Source: Mycobacterium sp. 050128
GTDB lineage: Bacteria; Actinomycetota; Actinomycetes; Mycobacteriales; Mycobacteriaceae
DNA length: 64,000 nucleotides
Direction: 5' to 3'
Assembly: GCF_036409155.1 (NCBI RefSeq)
Contig: NZ_JAZGLW010000003.1
Span: 1 to 64,000, forward strand
Shown: piece by piece, positions 53,760 to 62,899 of the stretch
Layout: each line of letters opens with the position of its first letter
Numbering within the stretch: position 1 is the first letter of the stretch
Translations under genes and position numbers: made by a program
Notes under the pieces: model-generated
What the model saw: only the letters and a program-made list of their open reading frames with translations
What the model was told of the DNA's origin: nothing
The model's database searches: none

Positions 53760-54899
53760 GTGCCGATGAGCCACGGTGCGCTCCGGTTTGGGCTTTTGGG
53801 GCCGTTGCAGATGAGCGCCGAAAGTACCGACCTGCCGTTGGGTGCGGCAAAACAGCGCGCCGTGTTGGCCTTCCTGCTGATCAATCGAAACCGCACCGTC
53901 GCGATCGACTCGTTGATCGACGCCGCGTGGCAACAAGCCCCGCCGCCAGAGGCTCGAGCGAGCCTGCATGCACACGTCTCGAGGATCCGCCGATTGATAG
54001 CCAGTGCCGGCGCGGATCCCGCCGCGATCCTGGCCAGCGCCCCGCCGGGTTATCGGTTGGAAGTGTCTGAAAAGGATTGCGACTTCGGCCGTTTCGCCAT
54101 CGAACAAAAAGCAGGAATCGAGGACGCTGCCGCCGGCCGGTTCGAACAGGCCAGCGCCCACTTGTCGGCCGCGCTGGCCGAGTGGCGCGGGCCCGTGCTC
54201 GAGGATTTGCGTGACTTTCAATTCGTGGAGGCCATCTCCGCGGCACTGGCGGAGGACAAGCTGGTGGCACTGACCGCCCGGGCGGAAGCCGAAATCGCCT
54301 GCGGAAGAACGCATTCCATAGTCAGAGAGCTCGAAGCTCTAGTGGCCGAGCACCCGTACCGAGAACCGCTGTGGGCACAGTTGATGACCGCCTACTATCG
54401 GGTGGAACGCCAATACGATGCACTCGGCGCCTACGGTCGGCTGAAGGCCGCGCTGGCCGACGATTTGGGGATCGACCCCGGCCCCGCATTGCAACGCCTT
54501 CATCAGCGGATCCTTCGCCAAGAGCCGCTGGACGTTCAACAGGCAGCGCGCGCAACGGCTAAACGTGCTGCCGCGACGAGGCGGCGGCTGACCGAAGTCG
54601 ACCACGGGTCGGTCGTTGCGCACCTGCGCGACGCCCGCGGAAGTCGTCATCCGCTGCGAGGAACGGTCACCCGGATCGGCCGCCTGCCCGACAACGAGAT
54701 CGTCATCGACGATGACACCGTCAGTCGCTACCACGCGGTGATCGTCGACACCGGAAACAGCTTTGTTATCACCGATCTGCGGTCAGCCAACGGGGTCGAC
54801 GTCGCGGATCAGCGCGTTCGCGCCAGCGCGACGCTGGCCGACGGTGATCGCATCTGCATCTGCGGGCACGAATTCACCTTCGAAATGTGCGGAAGTTGA
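53760..54899 (+). CDS. EmbR-like transcriptional regulator (wHTH-BTAD-FHA)
   Basis: GTG at 53760 straight after the kinase TGA (ATG at 53766 is an alternative); 379 aa. An OmpR-like winged helix (about 1-100; LRFGLLGPLQM), a bacterial transcriptional activator TPR domain (about 105-260; CGRTHSIVRELEALVAEHPY) and a C-terminal FHA domain (about 300-379; RIGRLPDNEIVI, SRYHAVIV, DLRSANGV). M. tuberculosis EmbR regulates embCAB after phosphorylation by PknH. This protein follows the same design throughout. Target genes cannot be read here. Confidence 0.87.
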   Translation: MPMSHGALRFGLLGPLQMSAESTDLPLGAAKQRAVLAFLLINRNRTVAIDSLIDAAWQQAPPPEARASLHAHVSRIRRLIASAGADPAAILASAPPGYRLEVSEKDCDFGRFAIEQKAGIEDAAAGRFEQASAHLSAALAEWRGPVLEDLRDFQFVEAISAALAEDKLVALTARAEAEIACGRTHSIVRELEALVAEHPYREPLWAQLMTAYYRVERQYDALGAYGRLKAALADDLGIDPGPALQRLHQRILRQEPLDVQQAARATAKRAAATRRRLTEVDHGSVVAHLRDARGSRHPLRGTVTRIGRLPDNEIVIDDDTVSRYHAVIVDTGNSFVITDLRSANGVDVADQRVRASATLADGDRICICGHEFTFEMCGS

Positions 54900-55049
54900 G
54901 GTAGGACTCATGCCGGCGGCAGGCGTCGAATTCGGCTAGCCGCGCCGTGAAGGACTATTTCCAGCTCGGACCACGTTGCCCCCTCTGCATGTCTAGGGCT
55001 GCACGGTGCCTCCCTCGCAGGCAGTCACGCGCACGAAGGAGTCGAACTC
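54900..55049 (+). promoter_or_regulatory. Leader before the luciferase-like monooxygenase
   Basis: 150 bases without a gene, ending in GAAGGAGTCG, a good ribosome site for the ATG at 55050. Some imperfect dyads are present, but no recognised riboswitch. Confidence 0.3.
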
Positions 55050-56360
55050 ATGAACAAGCCTTTGCACTTCAACGCTTTCATCTGGCCAAACGGCTATCAC
55101 GAGGCCGCGTGGCGCGTGGTCGAAGGCGATGTGCGCAATGTCCTGGGCCTGTCCTATTACACGGATATCGCGCGGATCGCTGAACGCGGATTGATGGACT
55201 CGATCTTCTTGGCCGACAACCTCGCCATCGCCGAATATCGCGCCACGTACCTGCCCCAGACGCAGTTCGACCCGATATCGGTGCTCTCGGCGCAGGCGGC
55301 GGTCACCGACCGCATCGGGCTGATCGGGACGGGCTCGACGACCTACAGCAAGCCGTGGGAGCTGGCCCGACGATTCGCGACGCTGGATCACCTCAGCGGC
55401 GGCCGCGCCGGCTGGAACATCGTCACCACCGTCACACCGCTGGCCGCAGCCGCGTTCGGCGAGCGGTTCCACCCGGAGCACGCCGACCGCTACGCCCAGG
55501 CCCACGAATTCGTCGACGCTGTCACCCACGTATGGGACAGCTGGGAGGACGACGCGGTCATCGGTGACCGCGATCGCGGCGTGTGGGCAGACCGTGCCAA
55601 GTTGCACGCGCCGCGCTTCCACGGCAAGTACTACGACGTCGAAGGCGTCCAGCCGTTTCCGCGCAGCCCACAGGGGCACCCGGTGCTCGTCCAAGCGGGA
55701 CAGTCCGTCGCAGGCATCGGGCTTGCCGCGCGATACGCCGAGGTGGTTTTCTCCGGGCCTCCCTCACTCGAGGCGGCGGTGGCTTTCCGGGCCAACCTCC
55801 ACCAGCAGGCCGCGGCCATTGGCCGAAAGCCCGATCAAGTGCTGGTGTTGCCCGCGTTGATGATCACGCTCGGCGGCACCGAGGCCGAAGCCCGCGCGCG
55901 GGCACAGCGCCTCGAAGACCTGGAGAATCCTGAGTTTCGTTGGCAGAACACTCTTTACACGGCAGGGCTTGATCCGGACGGCTTCGACCCCGACGCTCCG
56001 CTGCCCGCCGAGCTGTGGGCTGAGCGGTCGGCGCCGTCAAGCCGGGCGGAGCAGCTCTTTGCGGCTGCGCGTGCGCGGCCGCAGGCTTCTTTACGGGAGA
56101 TCGCCAAGGAGGTGACTGGCGGGCTGGCAGGGCAGACGCATTTCATCGGCACGCCCGAGCAGCTGGCCGATCACGTGATGGCGTGGCAGGACGCCGGCGC
56201 GGTCGACGGGTTCACGATTATGGGATCGACACTGCCGCACGAGCTCACGACGTTCGTCGAGCAGGTCGTGCCCATCCTGCAGCGCCGCGGCCGATTCCGC
56301 ACCGAGTACGCTGGGCCCACATTGCGCGATCACCTTGGGCTCGAGCGGCCGGCCAAATAG
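55050..56360 (+). CDS. LLM-class flavin-dependent monooxygenase (NtaA/SnaA/DszA family)
   Basis: The ATG at 55050 follows GAAGGAG; 436 aa, the normal length for the family. The luciferase-like TIM barrel is shown by LHFNAFIWPNGYHEAAWR, YTDIARIAERGLMDSIFLAD, the FMN-binding SGGRAGWNIVTT and PVLVQAGQSVAGIGLAARYA. These enzymes use reduced FMN and O2 to oxidise amines, sulfur compounds or nitrilotriacetate-type substrates. No flavin reductase is adjacent. The substrate is unknown. Confidence 0.85.
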   Translation: MNKPLHFNAFIWPNGYHEAAWRVVEGDVRNVLGLSYYTDIARIAERGLMDSIFLADNLAIAEYRATYLPQTQFDPISVLSAQAAVTDRIGLIGTGSTTYSKPWELARRFATLDHLSGGRAGWNIVTTVTPLAAAAFGERFHPEHADRYAQAHEFVDAVTHVWDSWEDDAVIGDRDRGVWADRAKLHAPRFHGKYYDVEGVQPFPRSPQGHPVLVQAGQSVAGIGLAARYAEVVFSGPPSLEAAVAFRANLHQQAAAIGRKPDQVLVLPALMITLGGTEAEARARAQRLEDLENPEFRWQNTLYTAGLDPDGFDPDAPLPAELWAERSAPSSRAEQLFAAARARPQASLREIAKEVTGGLAGQTHFIGTPEQLADHVMAWQDAGAVDGFTIMGSTLPHELTTFVEQVVPILQRRGRFRTEYAGPTLRDHLGLERPAK

Positions 56361-56368
56361 CCTCTTCC

Positions 56369-57298
56369 TTACACTTCCTCGCGATCAACGACGAAGCGAA
56401 CCTGGCAGCATTTGTGAATGTTGCCCGGGCGGAACCCTACGATTTCGGTTTCTACGGTACGCAAGCCAAGGCTACTAAATATCGAATGCCATTCGTTGAC
56501 CCGCTTGAACTGAAAGCCGAAATTCATATCGACGAGGCCCTGGGCAACGGCATTGCCGAAGAAATCAATGAGCATCAGCGCCCGGAATTGATCACGGTCA
56601 TTCAATTTGTTGAATGCGGCTAATTCAGCCTGTTTTCTCAGAGCTCCCAGCCGCGCTGGGCGGACGGCGTAAGTGTCCTCTTCGATGATCAACCGCCGTG
56701 CCACACGCCGCAAATTGATCAACAGCGGAATCAGATCGGGCTCGTCAACGTGATGGAGCACCGTTTTGACGATCGCACTGTCGAACGAGTCGTCCGGGTA
56801 GGGGACATCGACGGGTGACGCCATCTGCCGAAAAGGTAGGACACCAGCGTCCTTGCCGCGGTAGTCCATGACGTCTGTGGTGGAGCAGTCAAAGCCGGCA
56901 CGGGCGAGCAGTGCCGCTAAATGACCTCGGCCACAGCCGAAGTCGAGCACTGTGTTGCCTTTGATGGCGTCCGCGAGATTGTTGAAATCCTGTATCGGCT
57001 TGCGCAGTGACTTGTACCTCGCGTAGCCCTCGCTGAACCATGACCCGGATCCTTCGGGTGTGAAAAACTGCTCATGCACCTCTGCGCATACTTGGTACAG
57101 ATCATGCCCGTCGCTTGCTCCCAGCAGATACTTCCACGCGTTCTCTAGTAGGGCGCTGACCTCACTGATGTGGTCCGGGAAGTGAGATTTGTAACTGTTT
57201 TCGAACAGTGACGTTGTGAAGTCCAGTGCGGCCGTTCCATGCTGCAAAGTCTCGTGAATCAACTCGTATTGAGCTCGTTTGGTGGCTGTTGGCACCAA
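56369..57298 (-). CDS. SAM-dependent methyltransferase (class I)
   Basis: TTG at 57298 or GTG at 57295, both behind an AAAGGA site; 309 aa. Motif I VLDFGCGRGHLAALLA (about 118), acidic loop TTDVMDYRG and a post-I DSAIVKTVLHHVDEPD characterise a Methyltransf_11-type fold. The N-terminal 110 residues are helical and may choose the substrate. Codon use is clearly more AT-rich than the neighbours, and so is the upstream spacer, which suggests lateral acquisition. No cluster around it explains the substrate. Confidence 0.75.
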   Translation of the reverse strand: MVPTATKRAQYELIHETLQHGTAALDFTTSLFENSYKSHFPDHISEVSALLENAWKYLLGASDGHDLYQVCAEVHEQFFTPEGSGSWFSEGYARYKSLRKPIQDFNNLADAIKGNTVLDFGCGRGHLAALLARAGFDCSTTDVMDYRGKDAGVLPFRQMASPVDVPYPDDSFDSAIVKTVLHHVDEPDLIPLLINLRRVARRLIIEEDTYAVRPARLGALRKQAELAAFNKLNDRDQFRALMLIDFFGNAVAQGLVDMNFGFQFKRVNEWHSIFSSLGLRTVETEIVGFRPGNIHKCCQVRFVVDREEV

Positions 57299-57756
57299 GA
57301 AATCCTTTCGTCGCCCACGCTGAAAATGCCTGACGCTGCGTCGTTGGGTAGCGGCAGGCAGAGGGCCAAGCGGTTGATTGAACGTATGATATCAGGGCAA
57401 TGCGAATTGAACGTATTAGGACAAAAGTAGCTGAATTTCCTTTGATGCACCTTTACAAAAGCGAGTAACTCGCGTATTAGCAACGATAGCCAACTTCACG
57501 AGTTGGCGCATCCCGTGCGCCTCAACGCCGTTTCGAAGAGCCCGTTTGACGTGCGGGTTTCAGTGCAGAGCGGTCGATGGACGGCGGTCTGGACATCGCC
57601 GATCGCCATCGTCGATGGCAAACCCAGGCCGGCCGCATCCGCCCCTCGAACATCTGGTCCCCGGACCCAACAACGTGTCGAAGACCCGCTCGCCGCGCTG
57701 TTCCGTAGGACACACCCTCGGATGCACGGGCGCTACCCGCATTAGGGTTGCAGTCG
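57299..57756. other. AT-richer intergenic region with a direct repeat
   Basis: About 460 bases. ATTGAACGTAT occurs twice, about 30 bases apart, between 57375 and 57420, in a stretch much richer in A/T than the rest of the window; the pair could be an operator or promoter of the methyltransferase. A GC-rich open stretch from about 57503 to 57745 has no clear domain or start. Confidence 0.4.
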
Positions 57757-58407
57757 ATGGCGGTTCTGCACGGCAAGAGAGTCTTGTTCGACATCGATGG
57801 CACCTTGGTTGACTCAACCGCCACTGTCGAACGCTCCTGGGGCACCTGGGCCGACGAATACGGCGTCGCATATGACGAGGTACTCAAGGTCTGTCACGGC
57901 CGGCGAACCGAAGACACTGTCGCGCAATTCGTCGCACCACAGCAGCGATCCGCAGCGACAGCCCGGCTACTCGCGCTGCAACAGTCCGCGGATCTCGATG
58001 GTGTCGTGGCGCTACCGGGAGCGCACCGGTTGCTCGATGCCCTACCGCATGGTCACTGGGCGGCGGTGACCTCCGGGCCCCGTTCGTTGATGGCTGCCCG
58101 ACTGGCGGCAGCGCGGCTCCCGGCTCCGATGTTGCTGATCGGCGCGGAAGACGTGTCAATCGGCAAGCCGGACCCCGAGAGCTATCTGAAGGCGGCCGCT
58201 GTGCTGGGCTTCGAGGCGCACGAGTGTCTGGTGGTGGAGGATGCGCCCGCGGGCGTCGGTGCCGGCCGAGCCGCAGGGGCGCAAGTACTCGCCGTCACGA
58301 CCACTCACCATGCGGCCGAACTGGCCGACGCCGACGTCGTCGTAACCGATCTATCCTGCGTCAGTGTCGAAGTCACTGACAGCGGTGTCGCCTTGCTGAT
58401 CGCCTAA
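57757..58407 (+). CDS. HAD-superfamily phosphatase (sugar-phosphatase-like)
   Basis: ATG at 57757; 216 aa. HAD motif I FDIDGTLVDST with the nucleophile and acid Asp pair, a small helical cap, motif II Thr in AVTSGP, motif III Lys within SIGKPDPES and motif IV VVEDAPAGVGAG. This is the subfamily of beta-phosphoglucomutase-like and glycerol/2-deoxyglucose-6-phosphate phosphatases. It probably dephosphorylates a small sugar phosphate. Confidence 0.85.
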   Translation: MAVLHGKRVLFDIDGTLVDSTATVERSWGTWADEYGVAYDEVLKVCHGRRTEDTVAQFVAPQQRSAATARLLALQQSADLDGVVALPGAHRLLDALPHGHWAAVTSGPRSLMAARLAAARLPAPMLLIGAEDVSIGKPDPESYLKAAAVLGFEAHECLVVEDAPAGVGAGRAAGAQVLAVTTTHHAAELADADVVVTDLSCVSVEVTDSGVALLIA

Positions 58408-58460
58408 AGCGGCTGACGGCATGCCATTTGGCATTGCGAATGACGCGTAACGCTTCCTCC

Positions 58461-58937
58461 TCAGGCCGTGCGCGGCCAGAATCGGTACGCCACCAGCATC
58501 GGCACGATCAGCCACGGAAGGTTCAGTGGCAGGTAGGTCGCCAGGTGTGGGGGACTGTCAGGTCCCAGGAATGTCTGCATGAAGTAGAAGTACATATTCA
58601 TCACGGCGCTGACGGCGTAGGCCATGGCCAGTGCGCCCAGCCACGGCCAGGCTTTGAGCTTCCAGACGCCGATGGTGAGCAAAACGAGCAGCGGAAGTTG
58701 AACGAAACCGTCGTACAAGAGTGAGGCTCGCAAGGCGGGCGGCATGACGAGGTGCTGCGGCTCTTGCTCGACAGCCCAGGTGTGTAGGGCACGCAATGGT
58801 GGCCATGGGCTGTCAGAGGCGACGGGAAATCCGAGGGCCTCCGGCAGACTCAACAAGGCGGCGTTGATGATGCCGAGCACGAAGGCCGGGAGCAGGAGGT
58901 AGTCGAGCCGACGCCGGACAAGGCTCTGGGAGTTCAT
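58461..58937 (-). CDS. EXPERA/emopamil-binding-like small membrane protein
   Basis: The ATG at 58937 (MNSQSLVRRRLDYLLLP) gives 158 aa with four hydrophobic segments (about 14-34, 78-97, 103-122, 134-152). A YDGFVQLPLLVLLTIGVWKL segment resembles the EXPERA domain of TMEM97/EBP-type proteins, which handle sterol or lipid substrates. The start is not certain because no strong ribosome site is visible. Confidence 0.55.
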   Translation of the reverse strand: MNSQSLVRRRLDYLLLPAFVLGIINAALLSLPEALGFPVASDSPWPPLRALHTWAVEQEPQHLVMPPALRASLLYDGFVQLPLLVLLTIGVWKLKAWPWLGALAMAYAVSAVMNMYFYFMQTFLGPDSPPHLATYLPLNLPWLIVPMLVAYRFWPRTA

Positions 58938-59181
58938 GGTGAAGCCGTCATCGGGCGTGCGCAAAGGTTGGCCAGGAGATCGCGCTGCATTCGCTCATCT
59001 TGCATCACGGTCGGAGGTTTCGAGTGTCACGCGGTATGGACGCGCCGCACAGCCATTGAGCCGAAAACGAGTAGTCCACTACTCGTGACCGATGACGATC
59101 GGGAACCCAATACTGGGCTTTTCGCGGGTGCCATTGCCAACAATGCCAACACCGGCGACACTCCGATCGGGACAACACATC

Positions 59182-59523
59182 ATGCAGCGAAGCATTGTCG
59201 GAGCATTGTTCTTGATCGCCATGGCATCGGCCAGTTTGGGGCTCGGCACCGGCCGCGCGCAGGCCGACCCGTCAACGCACATCTGCAACAGGTTGGCGAT
59301 GTGTAGCCGACTTTGGTGTCCCGGCAGTCCGTTGCCGCAACCGGACGTGGTTTGGGACTTGGATATGTGCCACCACTATTACCGCGGCAGTGTCGGCCAG
59401 CCGGGAACCGCGGGCGGCATTCCAGTCGGTGCGCACATTCTGGAGGGAGACCCTGCCCGGGTGAACACCTGCACCGGAACACTCATCCGCGTGCCGGGCG
59501 GTAAGGTCGGCTGCAAGAAGTAA
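59182..59523 (+). CDS. Small secreted Cys-rich protein
   Basis: The ATG at 59182 gives 113 aa. The signal peptide MQRSIVGALFLIAMASASLG ends at RAQA-DPST near residue 28. The mature part contains six Cys (HICNRLAMC, LWCPG, MCHHYYRG, NTCTG, VGCKK), which suggests three disulfides. No named family is recognised; similar short secreted proteins are common in mycobacteria. Confidence 0.65.
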   Translation: MQRSIVGALFLIAMASASLGLGTGRAQADPSTHICNRLAMCSRLWCPGSPLPQPDVVWDLDMCHHYYRGSVGQPGTAGGIPVGAHILEGDPARVNTCTGTLIRVPGGKVGCKK

Positions 59524-59655
59524 CAAGCTGTAAATGCTTGGCGGCCATTGTGATTGGATATTTGACCGCCGATAAAGGTGCTACCGGCACCCGCCTGCTG
59601 CACCGCTTAGATGCGTGATCTCGGCTATCGGTCGGCGGCGGGCTAGATTACCCGT

Positions 59656-60588
59656 ATGCGAATCGTCCGCCTGGTCGGTGTAGTCCTGACGACCCTGCTG
59701 GTGGGCCTGCTGCCGGCAACGCCCGCCGGTGCGCAACCGCCGACCAAGCTCACCGATCACATCACCGACAACACCCAGGTGTTGACGGATTCCGATCGGG
59801 CGACGATCAGCTCGGCGATCGACCGGCTCTCTCAGGATCAGCACATTCAACTGTGGGTGGTCTATGTCGACAACTTCTCCAGGTACAAACCCGAGAACTG
59901 GGCCGACAAAACCCGCGCCGCCAGCGGGATGGACGATCATGACGCGCTGCTGGCAGTGGCCACCAATACCAAGGCGTATGCGTTCTCCGTGCCGGGGAAG
60001 GTGCGGGGTCTCACCGCTGCCGACTTGAACAGTCTGCGCAGCAACAAGATTGAACCGGCAGTAAGCGCTAAAGACTGGAGCGGTGCTGCGGTCGCTGCGG
60101 CCGCCGGGTTGGACCAGTCGGCACCGGCGACCAACCCGCCAGCGCCGAATAATGCGCCCAGCCCGTCGAATCGGATCTGGCTGTGGATCGCGATCGGCGT
60201 CATCGCCGTCGTGGTCATCGTCGTGGTGGTTCTTCTGCTGTATCGCGCCCGACGTCGGCGCTCCGCGCGCCCGGTCGACCATCGCGATGGGCAGCGCGTC
60301 GAGTCGTTGGGGCAGGCATTGCCCATCGCGGAGGCTCGATTGCGCCAAATCTCCGACTACGTCGCCAAGCATCGCGAGAGCATCGGCGCCGAGGCCCAGA
60401 GCCGATTCGAAGAGGCGAAACGGCATTTGGCGGCCGCACGCGGGAAGGAAGCGAGCAACGAGGCCGAGGCAATCGCGCATGCCAACGGGGCATCGACGCT
60501 GGCCGCGCATGCGCAGACGCTGGCAAATGCCGACGTGCTGGCAGCCCACCGTGCACCACGGCGCCGGGGCACCACGTCTGCACGATGA
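59656..60588 (+). CDS. TPM-domain membrane-anchored protein
   Basis: ATG at 59656; 310 aa. A signal peptide (about 1-26) is followed by a TPM domain (about 33-155; LTDHITDNTQVLTDSDRATI; QLWVVYVDNF; WADKTRAASGMDDHDALLAV), a Pro/Asn/Ser linker, one TM segment (about 175-198) and a cytoplasmic helical coiled-coil tail. TPM proteins (Psb32/TLP18.3 family) are proposed acid phosphatases or assembly factors. The long helical tail is unusual and may bind a partner. Confidence 0.75.
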   Translation: MRIVRLVGVVLTTLLVGLLPATPAGAQPPTKLTDHITDNTQVLTDSDRATISSAIDRLSQDQHIQLWVVYVDNFSRYKPENWADKTRAASGMDDHDALLAVATNTKAYAFSVPGKVRGLTAADLNSLRSNKIEPAVSAKDWSGAAVAAAAGLDQSAPATNPPAPNNAPSPSNRIWLWIAIGVIAVVVIVVVVLLLYRARRRRSARPVDHRDGQRVESLGQALPIAEARLRQISDYVAKHRESIGAEAQSRFEEAKRHLAAARGKEASNEAEAIAHANGASTLAAHAQTLANADVLAAHRAPRRRGTTSAR

Positions 60589-60656
60589 GCAAGGGGATCG
60601 GTGACTGTCGGTCGGTTCTGACCCGGTTGAGGGCCGCCGGACCGTAGGGTTGATGG

Positions 60657-62363
60657 GTGCTGGCAAACGGGTCCCTGGTCTGCGGATACCGCGTCCAGGC
60701 GGTGCTGGGCAGTGGGGGCATGGGAACTGTGTACTTGGCCGCCGACCCGGCATTGCCTCGCCGCGTCGCGCTCAAAGTGCTATCGGCCGAGCTGTCGCGC
60801 GATCGGGATTTTCGGGCACGTTTCATCCGCGAAGCCGACACCGCGGCCGCCCTGGCACACCCCCAGATCGTGTCGGTCTACACCCGCGGACAAACCGACG
60901 AAGGCCAGCTGTGGATCGCGATGCAGTTCGTCGACGGCACTGATGCCGAGGCCGCGCTGTGCGACGGAACCATGACCCCGCACCGCGCGGTACACATCAT
61001 CACGCAGGTCGCGCAGGCGCTCGATTTCGCCCACGCCAACCACGTCATTCATCGCGATGTCAAACCGGGCAACTTCATGCTGTCGGGCCCCGTCGGCCCC
61101 AGCGAGCGAGTTCTGCTGGGCGACTTCGGAATTGCTCGCGCTCTGGACGACGTGGGGCTGACCGCCACCGGGGCGGTGGTGGCCACCGTCGGCTACGCCG
61201 CACCCGAGGTGCTGTCCAATGGACGCATCGACGGACGGGTCGACATCTATTCACTGGGCTGCACGCTGTATCGGTTGCTTACCGGCAACACGCCTTTCGC
61301 GGCAACCAACGGTGCCGCGGCCGTGATGACGGCCCACTTGTTCCAACCGCCGCCGCGCGTCACCGACGCGGTGCCTTCGCTTCCTCCCGCCCTCGACCAC
61401 GTGATCGCGATCGCGATGGCAAAAGATCCCGCCGCCCGGTTCCCGACGGCGGGCGCACTCGCCGACGCCGCCGTTTCGGCGCTGCACGATCGCAACCGCT
61501 ACGCGCCGCTGCCGCCGATACCCAGTGGCGCGGTCAGCTCCTACCCGCATACCTCGCAGCCGGCGACGGTGTCCGCGTGGCCGGGCTCCCCGTCCGGCGC
61601 CTTCCCGCCGCCCGGTCCGGCTTCTAAGCGTCGGCGCGGTCTGATCGCCGCCGCGCTGGCCGGCGTGGTGCTGTTGGTCGCCGCGGTCACCGTGCTGGTC
61701 TGGCCCGACGCCGCGGGACCAAGCGCTGACTCCCGCCGGGGCGCTGGATCGCCGGGTGCGCCGGCGTCGCCTCAGGGGCCGCCGGCCACCAACGTCGCGG
61801 CCGCCCAATTACGCGCCATTTTGCTGTCCGCGGCGCAGCTTCCGGTCGCGGCCGATGGGGATCCGCTGGTTCTGGAGCAAGACAGCGCCAGCCTGCTCGA
61901 CGATTCCGCGGCGGTCGACAACCAGCAATGCCTCGGCGCGTGGGCGCCCGCGCAGCAGAGCGTCTATGGACAAAAGGGCTACACGGGTGTGGCCGCACAA
62001 ACGCTGCGCGGCATGAACGAACAGGCCTGGCAAGACAGCGTCACCCAAGCGGTTATCGCTTTCCCCAGCGACCAGGCCGTGCCCGTCCTCACCTCGCAGG
62101 AGGGGCAGTGGTCCTTGTGTGGCGGAAAATCCATCACCGTGACGGAACCGGGCACGCCCGCCAGAACCTGGGACTTCGGCCAGCCGCAGACCACCGCTGG
62201 TGTGCTGACCCTGGCGGCGACCCTACGCGGCGGCGGATCGTGTGACCACGGAATGATGGTGCGCGGCAACGTCTTAGTCGACATTCGTCAATGCCGTGCC
62301 GCGGGAGGCGCCGACATCGCCGCGTTGGTCAGCGCCACCGCCAACAAAGTGCCTCGACAATAA
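60657..62363 (+). CDS. PknH-like transmembrane Ser/Thr kinase
   Basis: GTG at 60657; 568 aa. Kinase domain about 5-265: [14 protein letters not shown]-loop, VALKVL, catalytic [19 protein letters not shown] juxtamembrane Pro-rich region leads to one TM (about 325-345). The C-terminal extracytoplasmic part (about 378-568) is a PknH_C sensor domain with its four Cys ([25 protein letters not shown]) forming two expected disulfides. It is followed at once by two lipoprotein genes. Confidence 0.88.
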   Translation: MLANGSLVCGYRVQAVLGSGGMGTVYLAADPALPRRVALKVLSAELSRDRDFRARFIREADTAAALAHPQIVSVYTRGQTDEGQLWIAMQFVDGTDAEAALCDGTMTPHRAVHIITQVAQALDFAHANHVIHRDVKPGNFMLSGPVGPSERVLLGDFGIARALDDVGLTATGAVVATVGYAAPEVLSNGRIDGRVDIYSLGCTLYRLLTGNTPFAATNGAAAVMTAHLFQPPPRVTDAVPSLPPALDHVIAIAMAKDPAARFPTAGALADAAVSALHDRNRYAPLPPIPSGAVSSYPHTSQPATVSAWPGSPSGAFPPPGPASKRRRGLIAAALAGVVLLVAAVTVLVWPDAAGPSADSRRGAGSPGAPASPQGPPATNVAAAQLRAILLSAAQLPVAADGDPLVLEQDSASLLDDSAAVDNQQCLGAWAPAQQSVYGQKGYTGVAAQTLRGMNEQAWQDSVTQAVIAFPSDQAVPVLTSQEGQWSLCGGKSITVTEPGTPARTWDFGQPQTTAGVLTLAATLRGGGSCDHGMMVRGNVLVDIRQCRAAGGADIAALVSATANKVPRQ

Positions 62364-62382
62364 GGCGACAAGGGGGATATCG

Positions 62383-62874
62383 ATGGATACTTTCGCGCCG
62401 GTCGTTGCCCGCCTGTGGGCCATCGGTGTAGCCGCTGCGCTGGCGACCTCGTGTACGACGGTGACCGGGGGCTCGGCACTGCCCCAGAAGACGGGTGTCT
62501 CGGCCTCGCCGACCGTCGCGGCCCCGTCCGGTCGCCCGGCTCCACCGGCCCCCTCGGCCGCTCCTTCCGCCGAGGATCAGATCCGCGAGACCTTGATGGC
62601 GTTTCAGGACGCGTACAACACCCAAAATTGGGACGCCTACCTGCAATTGATGTGCACCGCGATGAGGAGCCAATTCAGCGGCACCGCAATTAATTACGTT
62701 AAGAAGGGCCGCGCCCAAAACGGCGTCACCACGATCAAGAACATCACCAACATCGCGATCACCGGTGATACCGCCGATGCCACGTTTGAGGCTCAAAACG
62801 AAACCTTAGGCACTCGCACCGTCAGTTTGCCGTTGAAACTCGAAGACGGGTGGAAGATCTGCAAGACGTCGTGA
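62383..62874 (+). CDS. Lipoprotein with NTF2/DUF4878-like domain
   Basis: The ATG at 62383 follows AAGGGGG; 163 aa. Signal peptide with lipobox ALATSC (about 24), a Pro/Ala/Ser tether (about 30-65) and a domain beginning EDQIRETLMAFQDAYNTQNW, typical of NTF2-like lipid-anchored proteins, with two more Cys (LMCTAM, KICKTS) at its ends. Downstream of the PknH-like kinase by 19 bases, so probably co-expressed. Confidence 0.7.
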   Translation: MDTFAPVVARLWAIGVAAALATSCTTVTGGSALPQKTGVSASPTVAAPSGRPAPPAPSAAPSAEDQIRETLMAFQDAYNTQNWDAYLQLMCTAMRSQFSGTAINYVKKGRAQNGVTTIKNITNIAITGDTADATFEAQNETLGTRTVSLPLKLEDGWKICKTS

Positions 62875-62899
62875 CCAGTCGCTCAAGCCCCGGACCGAT

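Noticed and set aside
57503-57745. Possible 80-residue protein before the HAD gene
   Set aside because: No good ribosome site, no domain, and the frame is a typical GC-driven opening.
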